Shown: one piece after another, positions 43,864 through 53,232 of the stretch
How the letters are laid out: each line of letters opens with the position of its first letter
How positions within the stretch are numbered: the stretch's first letter is position 1
Origin: Halogranum rubrum
Lineage (GTDB): Archaea > Halobacteriota > Halobacteria > Halobacteriales > Haloferacaceae
DNA length: 64,000 bases
Reading direction: 5' to 3'
Assembly (NCBI RefSeq): GCF_900114455.1
Contig: NZ_FOTC01000004.1
Span: forward strand, 189,320 to 253,319
Translations under genes and position numbers: made by a program
The notes under the pieces: model-generated
Told to the model about the DNA's origin: nothing
Databases searched by the model: none
What the model saw: only the letters and a program-made list of their open reading frames with translations

Positions 43864-45108
43864 TCAGTCCAGCGTGTGTGACGTGACGGCCACGCTATCG
43901 AGACTGTCGAGTGCGTCGACGACCGACCGGAGATGTTTCGCATCACTGCCCTCTACACCGAGTCTCACGGGCGTCCGGTTCGGGTCGTCCGTGGCGGTTC
44001 GACGTGTCCGTTCCAGTACGTCCAGTTCGGCCCCTCGCGACTCCACCGTCTCCGCCACCGCACTCACGCCCGCTGGCCAATCTGCGACAGCGACGTCGAC
44101 GTCGGCGTATCGTTCGAGTTCCATCAACCCGGCACGGGCGAGTTCACCGTGCTCGGTGAGGTTGACGTTCCCACCGGAGACGACTGCGGCGACGTGTTCG
44201 TCGTTGACGTCGACTGCCCCCGACAGGAGCGCAGCGACGGGTGCAGCACCGGCCGTCTCCACGACCGTTTTCGCCCGTTCTGCCAGCAGCGTCAGCGCGA
44301 CGCTCATCTCCGAGTCGGTCACCGAGACGACGTCGTCGACGCGTTCGCGAACGACTGCGAACGTCTTTTCGAGCAGACGAGTGTCGGCGATTCCCTCGGC
44401 GACTGTGTCGATTTCGGGGAGTTCGCGAATCTCGTCGTGTTCCAGTGACGGTTTCGCGTGAGACGCACCCTCTGGTTGGACGCCGACGACGCGAATCGAC
44501 GGGTCGTGTTCTTTGAGCACCGTGGCGATGCCGGAGATGAGACCGCCGCCGCCGATGGAGACGAGGACGGTGTCGAGGTCCGGATACTGGTCGAGCAGTT
44601 CTCGGCCCACCGTTCCCTGCCCGGCGATGACGCCTTCGTCGTCGAACGGATGGACGAACTCCAATCGCTCCTCGTCGGCGAGTTTCAGCGCGTACTCGTA
44701 GGAACGCTCGTAGATGTCTCCTTCGACGATGACCTCCGCGCTGTAGCCCCGAGTCGCCTCGATTTTGGCTGCAGGCGTCACTTCGGGGACGACGATGGTC
44801 GTGTCGATGTCGAGCAGGTCACCCGCGAGTGCGACTCCTTGCGCGTGGTTGCCGGCGCTGGCGGCGACGACGCCGCGTTCCCGCACGTCGTCCGAGAGTT
44901 GCGCCATCGTGTTGTAGGCGCCGCGAATCTTGAACGACCCCGTTCGCTGCATGTTCTCGAGTTTGAGTCCGACCGACGCCGCGCCGCTCATCTCGGCGAA
45001 CGTCGTCGAGGTGTCCAGCGGCGTTCGGTGGGCAACGTCGGCGATTCGGTCGTGCGCGGCCGCAACGTCCCCGACGGTGACGACATCGGTGGCACACCGT
45101 TCGCTCAT
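43864..45108 (-). CDS. ilvA: Threonine ammonia-lyase (IlvA/TdcB-like)
   Basis: The 414-residue fold-type II PLP enzyme has Lys60 in RTGSFKIRGAYN as the Schiff-base residue, ASAGNHAQGVALAG, the PLP phosphate loop VSIGGGGLISGIA (~185) and SGGNVNLTEHG. A C-terminal ACT-like domain (about 335-414) suggests allosteric control. The standard reaction is threonine to 2-oxobutyrate and ammonia. In hydroxyectoine degradation clusters, the dehydratase EutB belongs to this same family, so another hydroxy-amino acid is a possible substrate. Its ATG overlaps the M20 gene stop by 4 nt. Confidence 0.88.
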   Translation of the reverse strand: MSERCATDVVTVGDVAAAHDRIADVAHRTPLDTSTTFAEMSGAASVGLKLENMQRTGSFKIRGAYNTMAQLSDDVRERGVVAASAGNHAQGVALAGDLLDIDTTIVVPEVTPAAKIEATRGYSAEVIVEGDIYERSYEYALKLADEERLEFVHPFDDEGVIAGQGTVGRELLDQYPDLDTVLVSIGGGGLISGIATVLKEHDPSIRVVGVQPEGASHAKPSLEHDEIRELPEIDTVAEGIADTRLLEKTFAVVRERVDDVVSVTDSEMSVALTLLAERAKTVVETAGAAPVAALLSGAVDVNDEHVAAVVSGGNVNLTEHGELARAGLMELERYADVDVAVADWPAGVSAVAETVESRGAELDVLERTRRTATDDPNRTPVRLGVEGSDAKHLRSVVDALDSLDSVAVTSHTLD

Positions 45109-46397
45109 CGACTCTCACCTGACTCGGTCTCTCCCACGGACAAGATCGCGTTCGTCAATATCTCGACGCCGATAGAGAGGCTTCGCTCGTCAACGTCGAA
45201 CGTCGAGGTATGGTGGCTCGTCGGGTGGTCCGTTCCGACGATGAGGTACGTCGCGAGGCCACCCTCCTCCTGAACACGCTCCATCAGGAACGTCGCGTCC
45301 TCGCTCGCCCCGAAGTCCGCCGTCGGCGTCACCGTCTCGACGCCCTCGACGCCGCGGGCGGCGTCGGCGACGACGTCGACGAGTTCCGGGTCGCTGTCGG
45401 CCCGGGGCGACTCGCTGACGATTTCCACGTCGGCGTCACAGCCGTGCATCTCCGCCGAGGTGTGAAGCGTGTCGACGAGTTTCTCCTTCATGTACTCCAT
45501 CAGTTCCGTCGTCTCGCCGCGCGCCTCGCCGAGGATGCTCACCTCGTCGGCGACGACGTTACTCGCGGTCCCACCCTCTGCCCGCCCAATGTTGACGCGA
45601 GTCATCCCGTCGCTGTGGCGCGGAATCGCGTAGGTGTTCTGTATCGCCGTCCCGAGCGCCTGCATGGCGTTGTCGCCCTCGTTCGGAGCCTTTCCGGCGT
45701 GGGCCGACGTGCCCTCGAACGTCGCGTCGACGTGGCACATCGCCAGCGGCCGCTCGATGCCCGCGACGACTTCGCCGGTCGGATGGTCGAGACCGACGTG
45801 GACGGCGAAGAGGTAGTCGACGTCGGCACAGTACTCGCTCTCCGCCATCGGGTGACCGCCCCCGGAGACTTCCTCGGCGGGTTGGAAGAACACTGTGAAC
45901 GTGCCTTCGAAGTCGCTCTCTTTGACGGCTTCCAAGACGGCAAGCCCCCAGGTCATGTGGGCGTCGTGCCCACAAGCGTGCATCGACTCGTCGTACTTCG
46001 AGCGGAATCCCTCGGCTTCGGGGAGGTGGCTCTCGTCGGTCGACTCCTCGATGAACAGTGCGTCGATGTCGACGCGGAGACCCACGGACGGTCCCTCTCC
46101 GTTGCGGAGAACGGCGACGGCACCCGTGTTGCCGCCGGCCATCGTCTCCAGTAAATCGTCGTCGACACCGCGTTCGCGTGCGCGCTCCATCCATCGTTCT
46201 AGGTCGTCCGGGTCGGGTTCGGCCATCCGGTCGGCCGGGTCGTACGCCTCGGGACCGACGGCGAGTTCGTCGACGTCGATGCGGCGAATCTCCTCGACGA
46301 GTCGGTGCGTGGTATAGAACTCCCGCCACGCGGGTTCTGGGTGTTGGTGGAACTCTCGTCGCAACGATACCAGTCTCTCTGTGACCGGTGCTGACAT
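45105..46397 (-). CDS. M20 family amidohydrolase (AbgB/IAA-hydrolase-like)
   Basis: The ~430-residue enzyme opens with LRREFHQHPEPAWREFYTT, the M20D signature, and has a long insert (about 45-85) as in p-aminobenzoyl-glutamate hydrolases. Metal site: LRVDIDAL, SMHACGHDAHM, FFQPAEEVSGGG with the Glu-Glu pair, FAVHVGLDHPTGEV and HHTSTFDVDERSL. It should cleave an N-acyl-amino acid. ATG 46397 is favoured over the upstream GTG. It leads an operon with threonine ammonia-lyase. In this setting a role as deacetylase of an N-acetylated diamino acid is conceivable but is inference. Confidence 0.88.
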   Translation of the reverse strand: MSAPVTERLVSLRREFHQHPEPAWREFYTTHRLVEEIRRIDVDELAVGPEAYDPADRMAEPDPDDLERWMERARERGVDDDLLETMAGGNTGAVAVLRNGEGPSVGLRVDIDALFIEESTDESHLPEAEGFRSKYDESMHACGHDAHMTWGLAVLEAVKESDFEGTFTVFFQPAEEVSGGGHPMAESEYCADVDYLFAVHVGLDHPTGEVVAGIERPLAMCHVDATFEGTSAHAGKAPNEGDNAMQALGTAIQNTYAIPRHSDGMTRVNIGRAEGGTASNVVADEVSILGEARGETTELMEYMKEKLVDTLHTSAEMHGCDADVEIVSESPRADSDPELVDVVADAARGVEGVETVTPTADFGASEDATFLMERVQEEGGLATYLIVGTDHPTSHHTSTFDVDERSLSIGVEILTNAILSVGETESGESR

Positions 46398-46430
46398 GTG
46401 TGTCACATTCACACTCCTCTCACTTAACTA

Positions 46431-46462
46431 TACACAGGATTTGTAGATGCCGAATACACAGA
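46431..46462. promoter_or_regulatory. Two TACACAG (CTGTGTA) elements between divergent operons
   Basis: TATACACAGGA and ATACACAGAA lie 24 nt apart between the M20 and hydroxyacid dehydrogenase genes. They match, in reverse orientation, the TCTGTGTACA element repeated upstream of the aldehyde oxidoreductase and aminotransferase genes at 54.9-55.0 kb. Confidence 0.4.
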
Positions 46463-46533
46463 AAGACTAAGTCGAACAGTGCCAATGCACACACTATCGC
46501 ACGCGTCTCGTCAGACGCATGTGTGAGCTAGCT

Positions 46534-47505
46534 ATGAGTGAGAACGCCGACGTTGTCGTCCTCCGAGAGGGGACGGAAGGACTGTCGATGGAATCGTACG
46601 CCGAAACGCTTCAAGAGCGCATGCCCGAACACGATGTCGCGCTCGCTCGCACACCGAAAGAAGAGCGCGAACTGGTCGAAGAAGCCCGCGTCGTCACGGG
46701 AATCGCCATCGACGAGAACCTCCTCGCACGGGCGGAGAACCTCGAACTGTTCGCCTGCACGTTCGCCGGCACGGACCACGTGCCGATGGACGAACTCGAA
46801 TCACGGGGTGTCGCCGTCACGAACGCCGGCGGGATTCACGCCCCAGGTATCGCCGAACAGGCCATCGGCAACATGCTCGTCTTCACCCGCCGCCTCCACG
46901 AGGGCTGGCGGCGCAAACAGCAGGGCGAGTGGCGGCACTTCCAGTCGCACGAGTTCACCGACAGCACGGTGACGGTCATCGGTCTCGGCTCTATCGGACA
47001 GGCCGTCGTCCAGCGACTGCAGGGGTTCGAGGTGGAGACGATTGGCGTCCGATACACGCCGTCGAAGGGCGGGCCGACCGACGAGGTGCTCGGGTTCGAC
47101 GAAGACGACGTCCACGAGGCGCTCTCGCGGAGCGACTACGTCGTCGTCGCCTGCCCGCTCAACGACCTCACCCGGGGGCTCATCGGGAGCGCGGAACTGG
47201 CGACGATGCCGACAGACAGCGTCCTCGTCAACACCGCCCGCGGCGGCATCGTCGACACCGACGCGCTGGTGTCGGCGCTTCGCTCGAACAAGATTCGTGG
47301 TGCGGCCCTCGACGTGACCGACCCCGAACCGCTCCCCGCCGACCACCCGCTGTGGGGGCTCGAAAACTGTCTCATCACCCCGCACACGGGCGGTCACACC
47401 CCGAAGCACTGGGACCGACTCGCCGACATCGTCGGTGAGAACGTCGCTCGACTCGGGACTGGTGACGAGTTGGTGAACCAAGTGCTCGCTCCGGAGCAGA
47501 ACTGA
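46534..47505 (+). CDS. D-isomer-specific 2-hydroxyacid dehydrogenase
   Basis: The 323-residue NAD(P)-dependent enzyme has the GLGSIGQAVVQRL nucleotide-binding motif (~150) and the catalytic triad of the family: Arg in VNTARGGIVD (~234), Glu in VTDPEPLPADH (~263) and His in ITPHTGGHTP (~284). It interconverts a 2-oxo acid and a D-2-hydroxy acid. ATG 46534 is preferred over the frame start at 46519. The stop is only 6 nt before the ATG of the large FAD/Fe-S oxidase, whose likely substrate is also a D-2-hydroxy acid, so the pair could shuttle one metabolite between NAD and the respiratory chain. Confidence 0.88.
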   Translation: MSENADVVVLREGTEGLSMESYAETLQERMPEHDVALARTPKEERELVEEARVVTGIAIDENLLARAENLELFACTFAGTDHVPMDELESRGVAVTNAGGIHAPGIAEQAIGNMLVFTRRLHEGWRRKQQGEWRHFQSHEFTDSTVTVIGLGSIGQAVVQRLQGFEVETIGVRYTPSKGGPTDEVLGFDEDDVHEALSRSDYVVVACPLNDLTRGLIGSAELATMPTDSVLVNTARGGIVDTDALVSALRSNKIRGAALDVTDPEPLPADHPLWGLENCLITPHTGGHTPKHWDRLADIVGENVARLGTGDELVNQVLAPEQN

Positions 47506-47511
47506 CCCGCG

Positions 47512-50500
47512 ATGGCGACGCAGGACCCCCGTTTGCAGGACGACTCCGCCGCTGACGACCCGGCCGACGACGACCGAGCGGACTACGACTACACCGGTGG
47601 CACCGTCGACCGAGAGGGACTCGTGTCCGACCTCGAATCGCTCGTCGAGGGGAACGTCCGGTTCGACGAGTACTCCCGACAACTGTACGCAACAGACGCC
47701 TCCGCCTACGAGGTGACGCCCGTCGGCGTCGTCTTCCCGCGGTCCACCGACGACGTCGCCGCGGTCGTCGACTACTGTGCGGAGCGTGAGATACCCGTCC
47801 TCCCTCGCGGCGGCGGCACTAGTCTCGCCGGACAGGCGACGAACGAAGCCGTCGTCCTCGACTTGAGCGTCCACATGAGCGACGTCGACGAAGTCGACTC
47901 GGACGCGCGTGTCGCCGACGTGCAAGCCGGTGCTGTGCTTGCCGACCTCAACGCCGAACTCGAACCGCACGACCTGAAGTTCGCGCCCGACCCCGCCGCC
48001 GGCGACCGGAGCACGGTCGGCGGCGCTATCGGAAACAACTCTACGGGTGCACACTCGCTGAAGTACGGTAAGACCGACGCCTACGTCGAGGCGGTCGAGG
48101 TAGTTCTCGCGGACGGCACCGTCACCACGTTCGGCGAAGTCACACTCGACGAACTTCGCGCGCGCGCCGACCCCGAGGGCGATATCGAGAGCCGAATCTA
48201 CGACGCGCTCCGTCGCGTCGTCGACGAGGAGGCCGAGACGATTCGGGAGGTCTACCCGCAACTCAAGCGGAACGTCTCGGGCTACAACCTCGACCGACTC
48301 GTACAGGAATCTGAGTCAGAGGCCGAATCGGTCAACCTCGCCCGGGTCTTCGCCGGGAGCGAGGGGACGCTCGGTGTCGTCACGGCGGCGACCCTGTCGC
48401 TCGAACCGATTCCGGAGACCAAGTCGGTCGCGCTACTCACCTACCGCGACCTACTGGACGCGATGGCCGACGTCGACACCATCGTCCGCAACCACGACCC
48501 GGCCGCCGTCGAAGCTATCGACGACGTGCTGTTGGACCTCGCCCGCGACACCGAGGAGTTCGCAGAGGTAGCGACGATGCTCCCGCCGGAGACGGAGACG
48601 GCGCTACTCGTCGAGTTCTACGCCGACGACGAGGCACACGGGAGAGAGCAGGTCGCAGACCTCGTCGCCGATAGGGTGCCGACTGCGTCACCCAATGTCG
48701 AAGAGGACGCAGACGACGCAACTCTGCCGAGCGACGACCCGGTCCGCGCCTTCGACGTGCTGGAAGCGTACGACGCCGAGGAGCGGGCGACGCTCTGGAA
48801 ACTCCGCAAGAGCGGGATGCCCATCCTCCTCTCGCGGACCACGGACGCGAAGCACATCTCGTTCATCGAGGACACGGCCGTCCCGACCGAGAACCTCGCG
48901 GACTACGTCGCCGACTTCCAGGAGGTGCTCGAAGACAACGACACGTTCGCCTCCTTCTACGCCCACGCCGGCCCCGGATGTATGCACATGCGGCCGCTCG
49001 TCGACACGAAGAGTCCGGCGGGCGTCGCGCAGATGGAGTCTATCTCCGATGCCGTAACCGACCTCGTCGTCGAGTACAACGGCTCCGTGTCGGGCGAACA
49101 CGGCGACGGCCGTGCCCGGACCCAGTGGAACCGGAAACTGTACGGCGAGGAGGTCTGGTCCCTCTTTCGGGACCTCAAGTCGGCGTTCGACCCCGACTGG
49201 ATTCTCAACCCAGGTCAGGTCTGTGGCGACGTCGATATGACCGAGAACCTCCGGATGGGTCCGGAGTACGACTTCGACGCCGGGTTCGACCCGGCCTTGG
49301 AGTGGGACAACGAGAACGGCTTTCAGGGGATGGTCGAACTCTGTCACGGCTGTGGCGGCTGTCGCGGCCAACAGGAGACGACGGGCGGCGTGATGTGTCC
49401 GACCTACCGCGCCGCCGAAGAAGAGAGCGTCGCGACCCGCGGCCGGGCGAACATGCTCCGGCAGGCGATGAGCGGTGACCTCGACGAAGACGCAGTCGAC
49501 ACCGAGTTCATGCGTGAAATCATGGACCTCTGTGTCGGCTGTAAGGGGTGTGCCCGCGACTGTCCGAGCGAAGTCGACATGGCGAAGTTGAAAGCCGAAG
49601 TCGAACACGCCCACCACGACGAACACGGGGCCGGCCTCCGCGAACGACTCTTCGCGAACATCGACCGACTCAACGAACTCGGGTCGACGCTGGCTCCCGT
49701 CTCGAACTGGGCCGCGAAGGTGCCCGGTGCACGCACAGTGGTGGAGAAGGTAGTCGGCATCGCCGAGGAGCGATCACTGCCGACGTTCCACCGCGAGAGC
49801 TTCGAGGAGTGGTTCGAGGCGCGTGGCGGGCCACAGGTGCCTGCCTCACAGGCGACACGGACGGTGCTGCTGTTCCCCGACACGTACACGAACTACAACC
49901 ATCCCGACGCGGGGAAGGCGGCGATTCGAGTTCTCGAAGCGGCGGGCGTCCACGTTCGAATCCCGCAGGGTGTCACCTCGACCGGTCGACCGGCGCACTC
50001 GAAGGGCTTTCTCGACCTGTCGCGAAAGCGCGCGGCGACGAACGTCGACGTGCTCGCACCGCGCGTCGAAGACGGCTGGGACGTCGTCCTCGTCGAACCC
50101 TCCGACGCCGTGATGCTCCAGTCGGACTACCTCGACCTCCTGTCCGGCCGCGACGTCGAGCGAGTCGCCGCCAACAGCTACGGAATCCTCGAATACCTCG
50201 ACCGCTTCGAGTTCGACCTCTCGTTCGACGCCGCGGAGTCGTCTGCGTCGTCGGCGACAGGTGCCGACTCGGCGTCTCTCACCTACCACGGCCACTGCCA
50301 CCAGAAGGCGACGAAGAAGGACCACCACGCCGCCGCGGTGCTCCACGAAGCGGGCTACGAGGTGGACGTCCTCGACTCGGGATGCTGTGGGATGGCCGGG
50401 TCGTTCGGCTACGAGGCCGAACACTACTCGATGAGCAAAGCGATTGGAGATATCCTCTTCGAGCAAGTCGACGACAGCGACGGCGACGAAGTCGTCGCCC

Positions 50501-50595
50501 CCGGCGCATCTTGCCGAACCCAACTCGGCGATAGAGACGGTGGGGAGACGCCGTCTCATCCGGTCGAGAAGGTCGAAGCGGCACTGCAGAACTGA
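47512..50595 (+). CDS. Fused FAD/Fe-S D-2-hydroxyacid dehydrogenase (GlcD-GlcF type)
   Basis: The 1027-residue protein joins two subunits. Residues ~30-560 are a PCMH-type FAD domain (PVLPRGGGTSLAGQA at ~97, GAHSLKYGKTDAYVEAVEVV, then a C-terminal oxidase domain with GPGCMHMRPL and SGEHGDGRARTQWN). Residues ~600-1027 are GlcF-like, with two cysteine clusters (CHGCGGC ... CP at ~610; CVGCKGCARDCPSEVDMAK at ~673) for 4Fe-4S centres and two CCG domains (DTYTNYNHPDAGKAA; DSGCCGMAGSFGYEA at ~957). It oxidises a D-2-hydroxy acid such as D-lactate, glycolate or D-2-hydroxyglutarate and passes electrons to the membrane chain. Confidence 0.9.
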   Translation: MATQDPRLQDDSAADDPADDDRADYDYTGGTVDREGLVSDLESLVEGNVRFDEYSRQLYATDASAYEVTPVGVVFPRSTDDVAAVVDYCAEREIPVLPRGGGTSLAGQATNEAVVLDLSVHMSDVDEVDSDARVADVQAGAVLADLNAELEPHDLKFAPDPAAGDRSTVGGAIGNNSTGAHSLKYGKTDAYVEAVEVVLADGTVTTFGEVTLDELRARADPEGDIESRIYDALRRVVDEEAETIREVYPQLKRNVSGYNLDRLVQESESEAESVNLARVFAGSEGTLGVVTAATLSLEPIPETKSVALLTYRDLLDAMADVDTIVRNHDPAAVEAIDDVLLDLARDTEEFAEVATMLPPETETALLVEFYADDEAHGREQVADLVADRVPTASPNVEEDADDATLPSDDPVRAFDVLEAYDAEERATLWKLRKSGMPILLSRTTDAKHISFIEDTAVPTENLADYVADFQEVLEDNDTFASFYAHAGPGCMHMRPLVDTKSPAGVAQMESISDAVTDLVVEYNGSVSGEHGDGRARTQWNRKLYGEEVWSLFRDLKSAFDPDWILNPGQVCGDVDMTENLRMGPEYDFDAGFDPALEWDNENGFQGMVELCHGCGGCRGQQETTGGVMCPTYRAAEEESVATRGRANMLRQAMSGDLDEDAVDTEFMREIMDLCVGCKGCARDCPSEVDMAKLKAEVEHAHHDEHGAGLRERLFANIDRLNELGSTLAPVSNWAAKVPGARTVVEKVVGIAEERSLPTFHRESFEEWFEARGGPQVPASQATRTVLLFPDTYTNYNHPDAGKAAIRVLEAAGVHVRIPQGVTSTGRPAHSKGFLDLSRKRAATNVDVLAPRVEDGWDVVLVEPSDAVMLQSDYLDLLSGRDVERVAANSYGILEYLDRFEFDLSFDAAESSASSATGADSASLTYHGHCHQKATKKDHHAAAVLHEAGYEVDVLDSGCCGMAGSFGYEAEHYSMSKAIGDILFEQVDDSDGDEVVAPGASCRTQLGDRDGGETPSHPVEKVEAALQN

Positions 50596-50661
50596 GTCGC
50601 GGCGACGTCTCACTCTCTCTTTCTTCGCCGAAAGTAGAAAGCTCGCTTCGAGAACGACTTG

Positions 50662-51954
50662 TTACGGCCAGAGTCCGCGCGTCTCTTTCGCCGTCGCGAC
50701 GCGGGTGAGTGCGACGATGTACGCGGCGTCGCGCCACGTCACGTCGCGGTTTTCCACCTCGTTGCGCACCGCGTTCCACGCCTGCAGCATCTCGGACTCT
50801 AACTCGTCGTGGACGCGGTCCAGCGACCACTGTCGTCGGTTGATGTCCTGTAACCACTCGAAGTACGACACCGTGACGCCGCCAGCGTTGGCGAGGATGT
50901 CGGGAACGACCGGAATTCCGCGCTCCTCGAAGATGGTGTCGGCGGCGAACGTGGTCGGCCCGTTCGCCCCTTCGACGACGAGATTCGCCTGCACGTCGTC
51001 GGCGTTGTCGGCCGTGAGGACGTTCCCGACGGCCGCGGGGACGAGTACGTCGACGTCGAGTTCGAGCAGTTCTTCGTTCGAGCGCGTCTCGGGAGCGTCG
51101 TAGCCCGAGACCATCCCCGGGCGTTCCTCGTGGCCCATCACGTCCTTCGTGTCGAGGCCGTTGGGGTCGTAGATTGCGCCGTCCACGTCGGAGACGGCGA
51201 CGACGTCCGCACCCCACTCGTCGAGAGCGCGGGCGGCGTTCGCACCGACACTCCCGTATCCCTGCACGGCGACGGTCGTGTCTTCGATGCCCCAGTCGTA
51301 GTACTCGATAGCCTCACGCGTGATAATGGCGACGCTCCGTCCGGGCGCTTCCTCGCGGCCGTAGGACCCGCCGATGACGGGCGGTTTTCCGGTGACGACA
51401 CCGGGCGTCGTCTCACCCCGCTGCATCGAGTAGGCGTCCATGAACCACGCCATCGTCTGGGCGTCGGTTCCCATGTCGGGAGCGGGGACGTCCTGTTTCG
51501 GGCCGACGACGTCGCGGAGTTCTTCGGCGAAGCGCCGGGTGAGTCGCTCTTTCTCCTCGTCGCTCAGTGACTTCGGGTCGACGGCGATACCACCTTTCCC
51601 GCCGCCGAACGGGATGTCCATGACCGCGCACTTCCACGTCATCCACATCGAGAGGCCGATACACTCGTCGGCGTTGACCTCGGGGTGGTAGCGGAGTCCA
51701 CCCTTGTACGGGCCGCGGACGTCGTCGTGTTGGGCGCGGAACCCCGTCAGCACCTCCAACTCGCCGTCGTCGCGTTTGAGCGGTACCGACACGCGTTGGA
51801 CTTTCGTCGGATGTTTCAACCGCTCGACGACGCCGCTGTCGACGTCCACGTGGGTCGCGGCACGCTTCAGTTGGCGACGCGCGGTGGTCAGGGCTGATTC
51901 AGTCGTCTCGTTCGTTTCTGTCTCGTCGACGCTTTCGGATGTCGTTTGTGCCAT
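50662..51954 (-). CDS. gdh: Glutamate dehydrogenase
   Basis: The 430-residue protein is a standard Glu/Leu/Phe/Val dehydrogenase: [15 protein letters not shown] and [20 protein letters not shown] (substrate and catalytic Lys), [17 protein letters not shown] (catalytic Asp), and [17 protein letters not shown] (Rossmann motif, ~215). It converts glutamate to 2-oxoglutarate and ammonia or the reverse. It begins 2 nt after the stop of the DoeA-like gene, so it is cotranscribed with it and probably with the aldehyde oxidoreductase. This fits recovery of nitrogen collected by the two aminotransferases of the island. Confidence 0.93.
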   Translation of the reverse strand: MAQTTSESVDETETNETTESALTTARRQLKRAATHVDVDSGVVERLKHPTKVQRVSVPLKRDDGELEVLTGFRAQHDDVRGPYKGGLRYHPEVNADECIGLSMWMTWKCAVMDIPFGGGKGGIAVDPKSLSDEEKERLTRRFAEELRDVVGPKQDVPAPDMGTDAQTMAWFMDAYSMQRGETTPGVVTGKPPVIGGSYGREEAPGRSVAIITREAIEYYDWGIEDTTVAVQGYGSVGANAARALDEWGADVVAVSDVDGAIYDPNGLDTKDVMGHEERPGMVSGYDAPETRSNEELLELDVDVLVPAAVGNVLTADNADDVQANLVVEGANGPTTFAADTIFEERGIPVVPDILANAGGVTVSYFEWLQDINRRQWSLDRVHDELESEMLQAWNAVRNEVENRDVTWRDAAYIVALTRVATAKETRGLWP

Positions 51955-51956
51955 GG

Positions 51957-53135
51957 TTACGTAGAGAACAGCTTCTGCGGGAAGTCAGCTAGCAGTTCGG
52001 CACCGTTCGAGGTGACGTGGAACGTCTCGCTGAGTTCGACGCCGAAGTCGTCGAACCAGAGTCCGGGAATCATGTGGAACGTCATGTCCTCTCGGAGAAC
52101 CGTCTCGTCGCCCGGGCGGAGACTCGCCGTGTGTTCACCCCAGTCCGGCGGGTAGCCGAGTCCCATCGAGTAGCCGATTCGGTCTTCTTTCTTCAAGTCG
52201 TACTTCTGAAGCACCTCGCGCCACGCCGTCTCGACGCGCTCACAGGTGACGCCCGGTTCGGCGACGTCGAGGGCGGCGTTGATACCCTCGACGACGACTT
52301 CCATCCGGTCTTGCATCTCCTGCGGTGGGTCGCCGACGTAGGTCGTTCGCGCGAGCGGTGAGTGGTAGCGATGCCGACAACCCGAGAGTTCGATGATGAC
52401 CGGGTCGCCCCGTTCGAACGGGCGGTCGGTCCACGTCAGATGCGGTGTTCCCGTGTGGTCACCGGAGGGCATGAGTGGGACGATAGACGGGTAGTCACCG
52501 CCGTAGTCCTCGGTTCCGTCGATGAGCGCGTTGTAGATGGCACGGGCGGCTTCCGACTCGGGAACACCTTCTTCGATTGCGTCGAGACCGGCGACCATCG
52601 CGTTCTCCGAGATACGAGCAGCCTCCTGCATGTAGTCGAGTTCCTGTTCGGACTTCTCGACGCGAATCCAGTTGACGAGGAGGGTTGTGTCTTCGAACTC
52701 GGCCTCGGGGAGGTTCTTCTGCAGACGCAGGTAGGACTTCGCTGTGAAGTAATACGCATCCATCTCCAGGCCGATTCGTGCGTCATCGACGCCGAGGTCC
52801 TCCAGAACTTCGGCGAAGAAATCCATCGGATGGAGGTCGTTCGGCGACTGGACGTGGTCGTCGCTGTACGGTCTGATGCTCTCCTCGTCGAGCCACGTGG
52901 TCGCACGAGCACCGTTTGCGTCCATCCCCCGGCCGACCCAGACCGGTTCGTCCCGATTCCGAGTCACAATAACCGCCTGGTGGACGTAGAACGACCAGCC
53001 GTCGTAGCCGGCCAGATAGTTCATGTTCGCCGGGTCGGCGACGACGAGTGCGTCGAGTTCTCGCTCGCGCATCCGCGCTTTCGTCTGTTCGATGCGTCTC
53101 TCGTACTCCCTGGGAGTGAACACTGACTGTGGCAT
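51957..53135 (-). CDS. M24-type hydrolase resembling ectoine hydrolase DoeA/EutD
   Basis: The 392-residue protein has the creatinase N-domain plus pita-bread fold ([25 protein letters not shown]), but the M24 metal ligands are lost: the two Asp positions read IIELSG and YHSPLART, the GHG His motif is [10 protein letters not shown], and the TIEPG Glu motif is HMIPG. This loss, together with [18 protein letters not shown] and [18 protein letters not shown], resembles the ectoine hydrolases (DoeA/EutD), which work without metal, rather than true peptidases. ATG 53135 is chosen; the longer frame upstream reads through AT-rich promoter DNA. It shares its operon with glutamate dehydrogenase. Confidence 0.72.
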   Translation of the reverse strand: MPQSVFTPREYERRIEQTKARMRERELDALVVADPANMNYLAGYDGWSFYVHQAVIVTRNRDEPVWVGRGMDANGARATTWLDEESIRPYSDDHVQSPNDLHPMDFFAEVLEDLGVDDARIGLEMDAYYFTAKSYLRLQKNLPEAEFEDTTLLVNWIRVEKSEQELDYMQEAARISENAMVAGLDAIEEGVPESEAARAIYNALIDGTEDYGGDYPSIVPLMPSGDHTGTPHLTWTDRPFERGDPVIIELSGCRHRYHSPLARTTYVGDPPQEMQDRMEVVVEGINAALDVAEPGVTCERVETAWREVLQKYDLKKEDRIGYSMGLGYPPDWGEHTASLRPGDETVLREDMTFHMIPGLWFDDFGVELSETFHVTSNGAELLADFPQKLFST

Positions 53136-53194
53136 GCTACCTGTTCTCGAAATAGGGGTTCGTCGAACAACTATTTGAATTTTTTGTGGACGAC

Positions 53195-53215
53195 GACTAC
53201 AGTTCGTGTGTACAA
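53195..53215 (-). promoter_or_regulatory. TGTGTACA element upstream of the DoeA-like gene
   Basis: The sequence TTCGTGTGTACAAG, near 53202-53215, is another copy of the shared island element, about 70 nt before the DoeA-like start. Confidence 0.35.
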
Positions 53216-53232
53216 GAAGGAGCGGACTGGAG

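Noticed and set aside
46801..48261. Antisense frame of 486 codons opposite the hydroxyacid dehydrogenase and FAD/Fe-S genes
   Set aside because: It spans two well-supported genes and shows no motif; it is a shadow frame.
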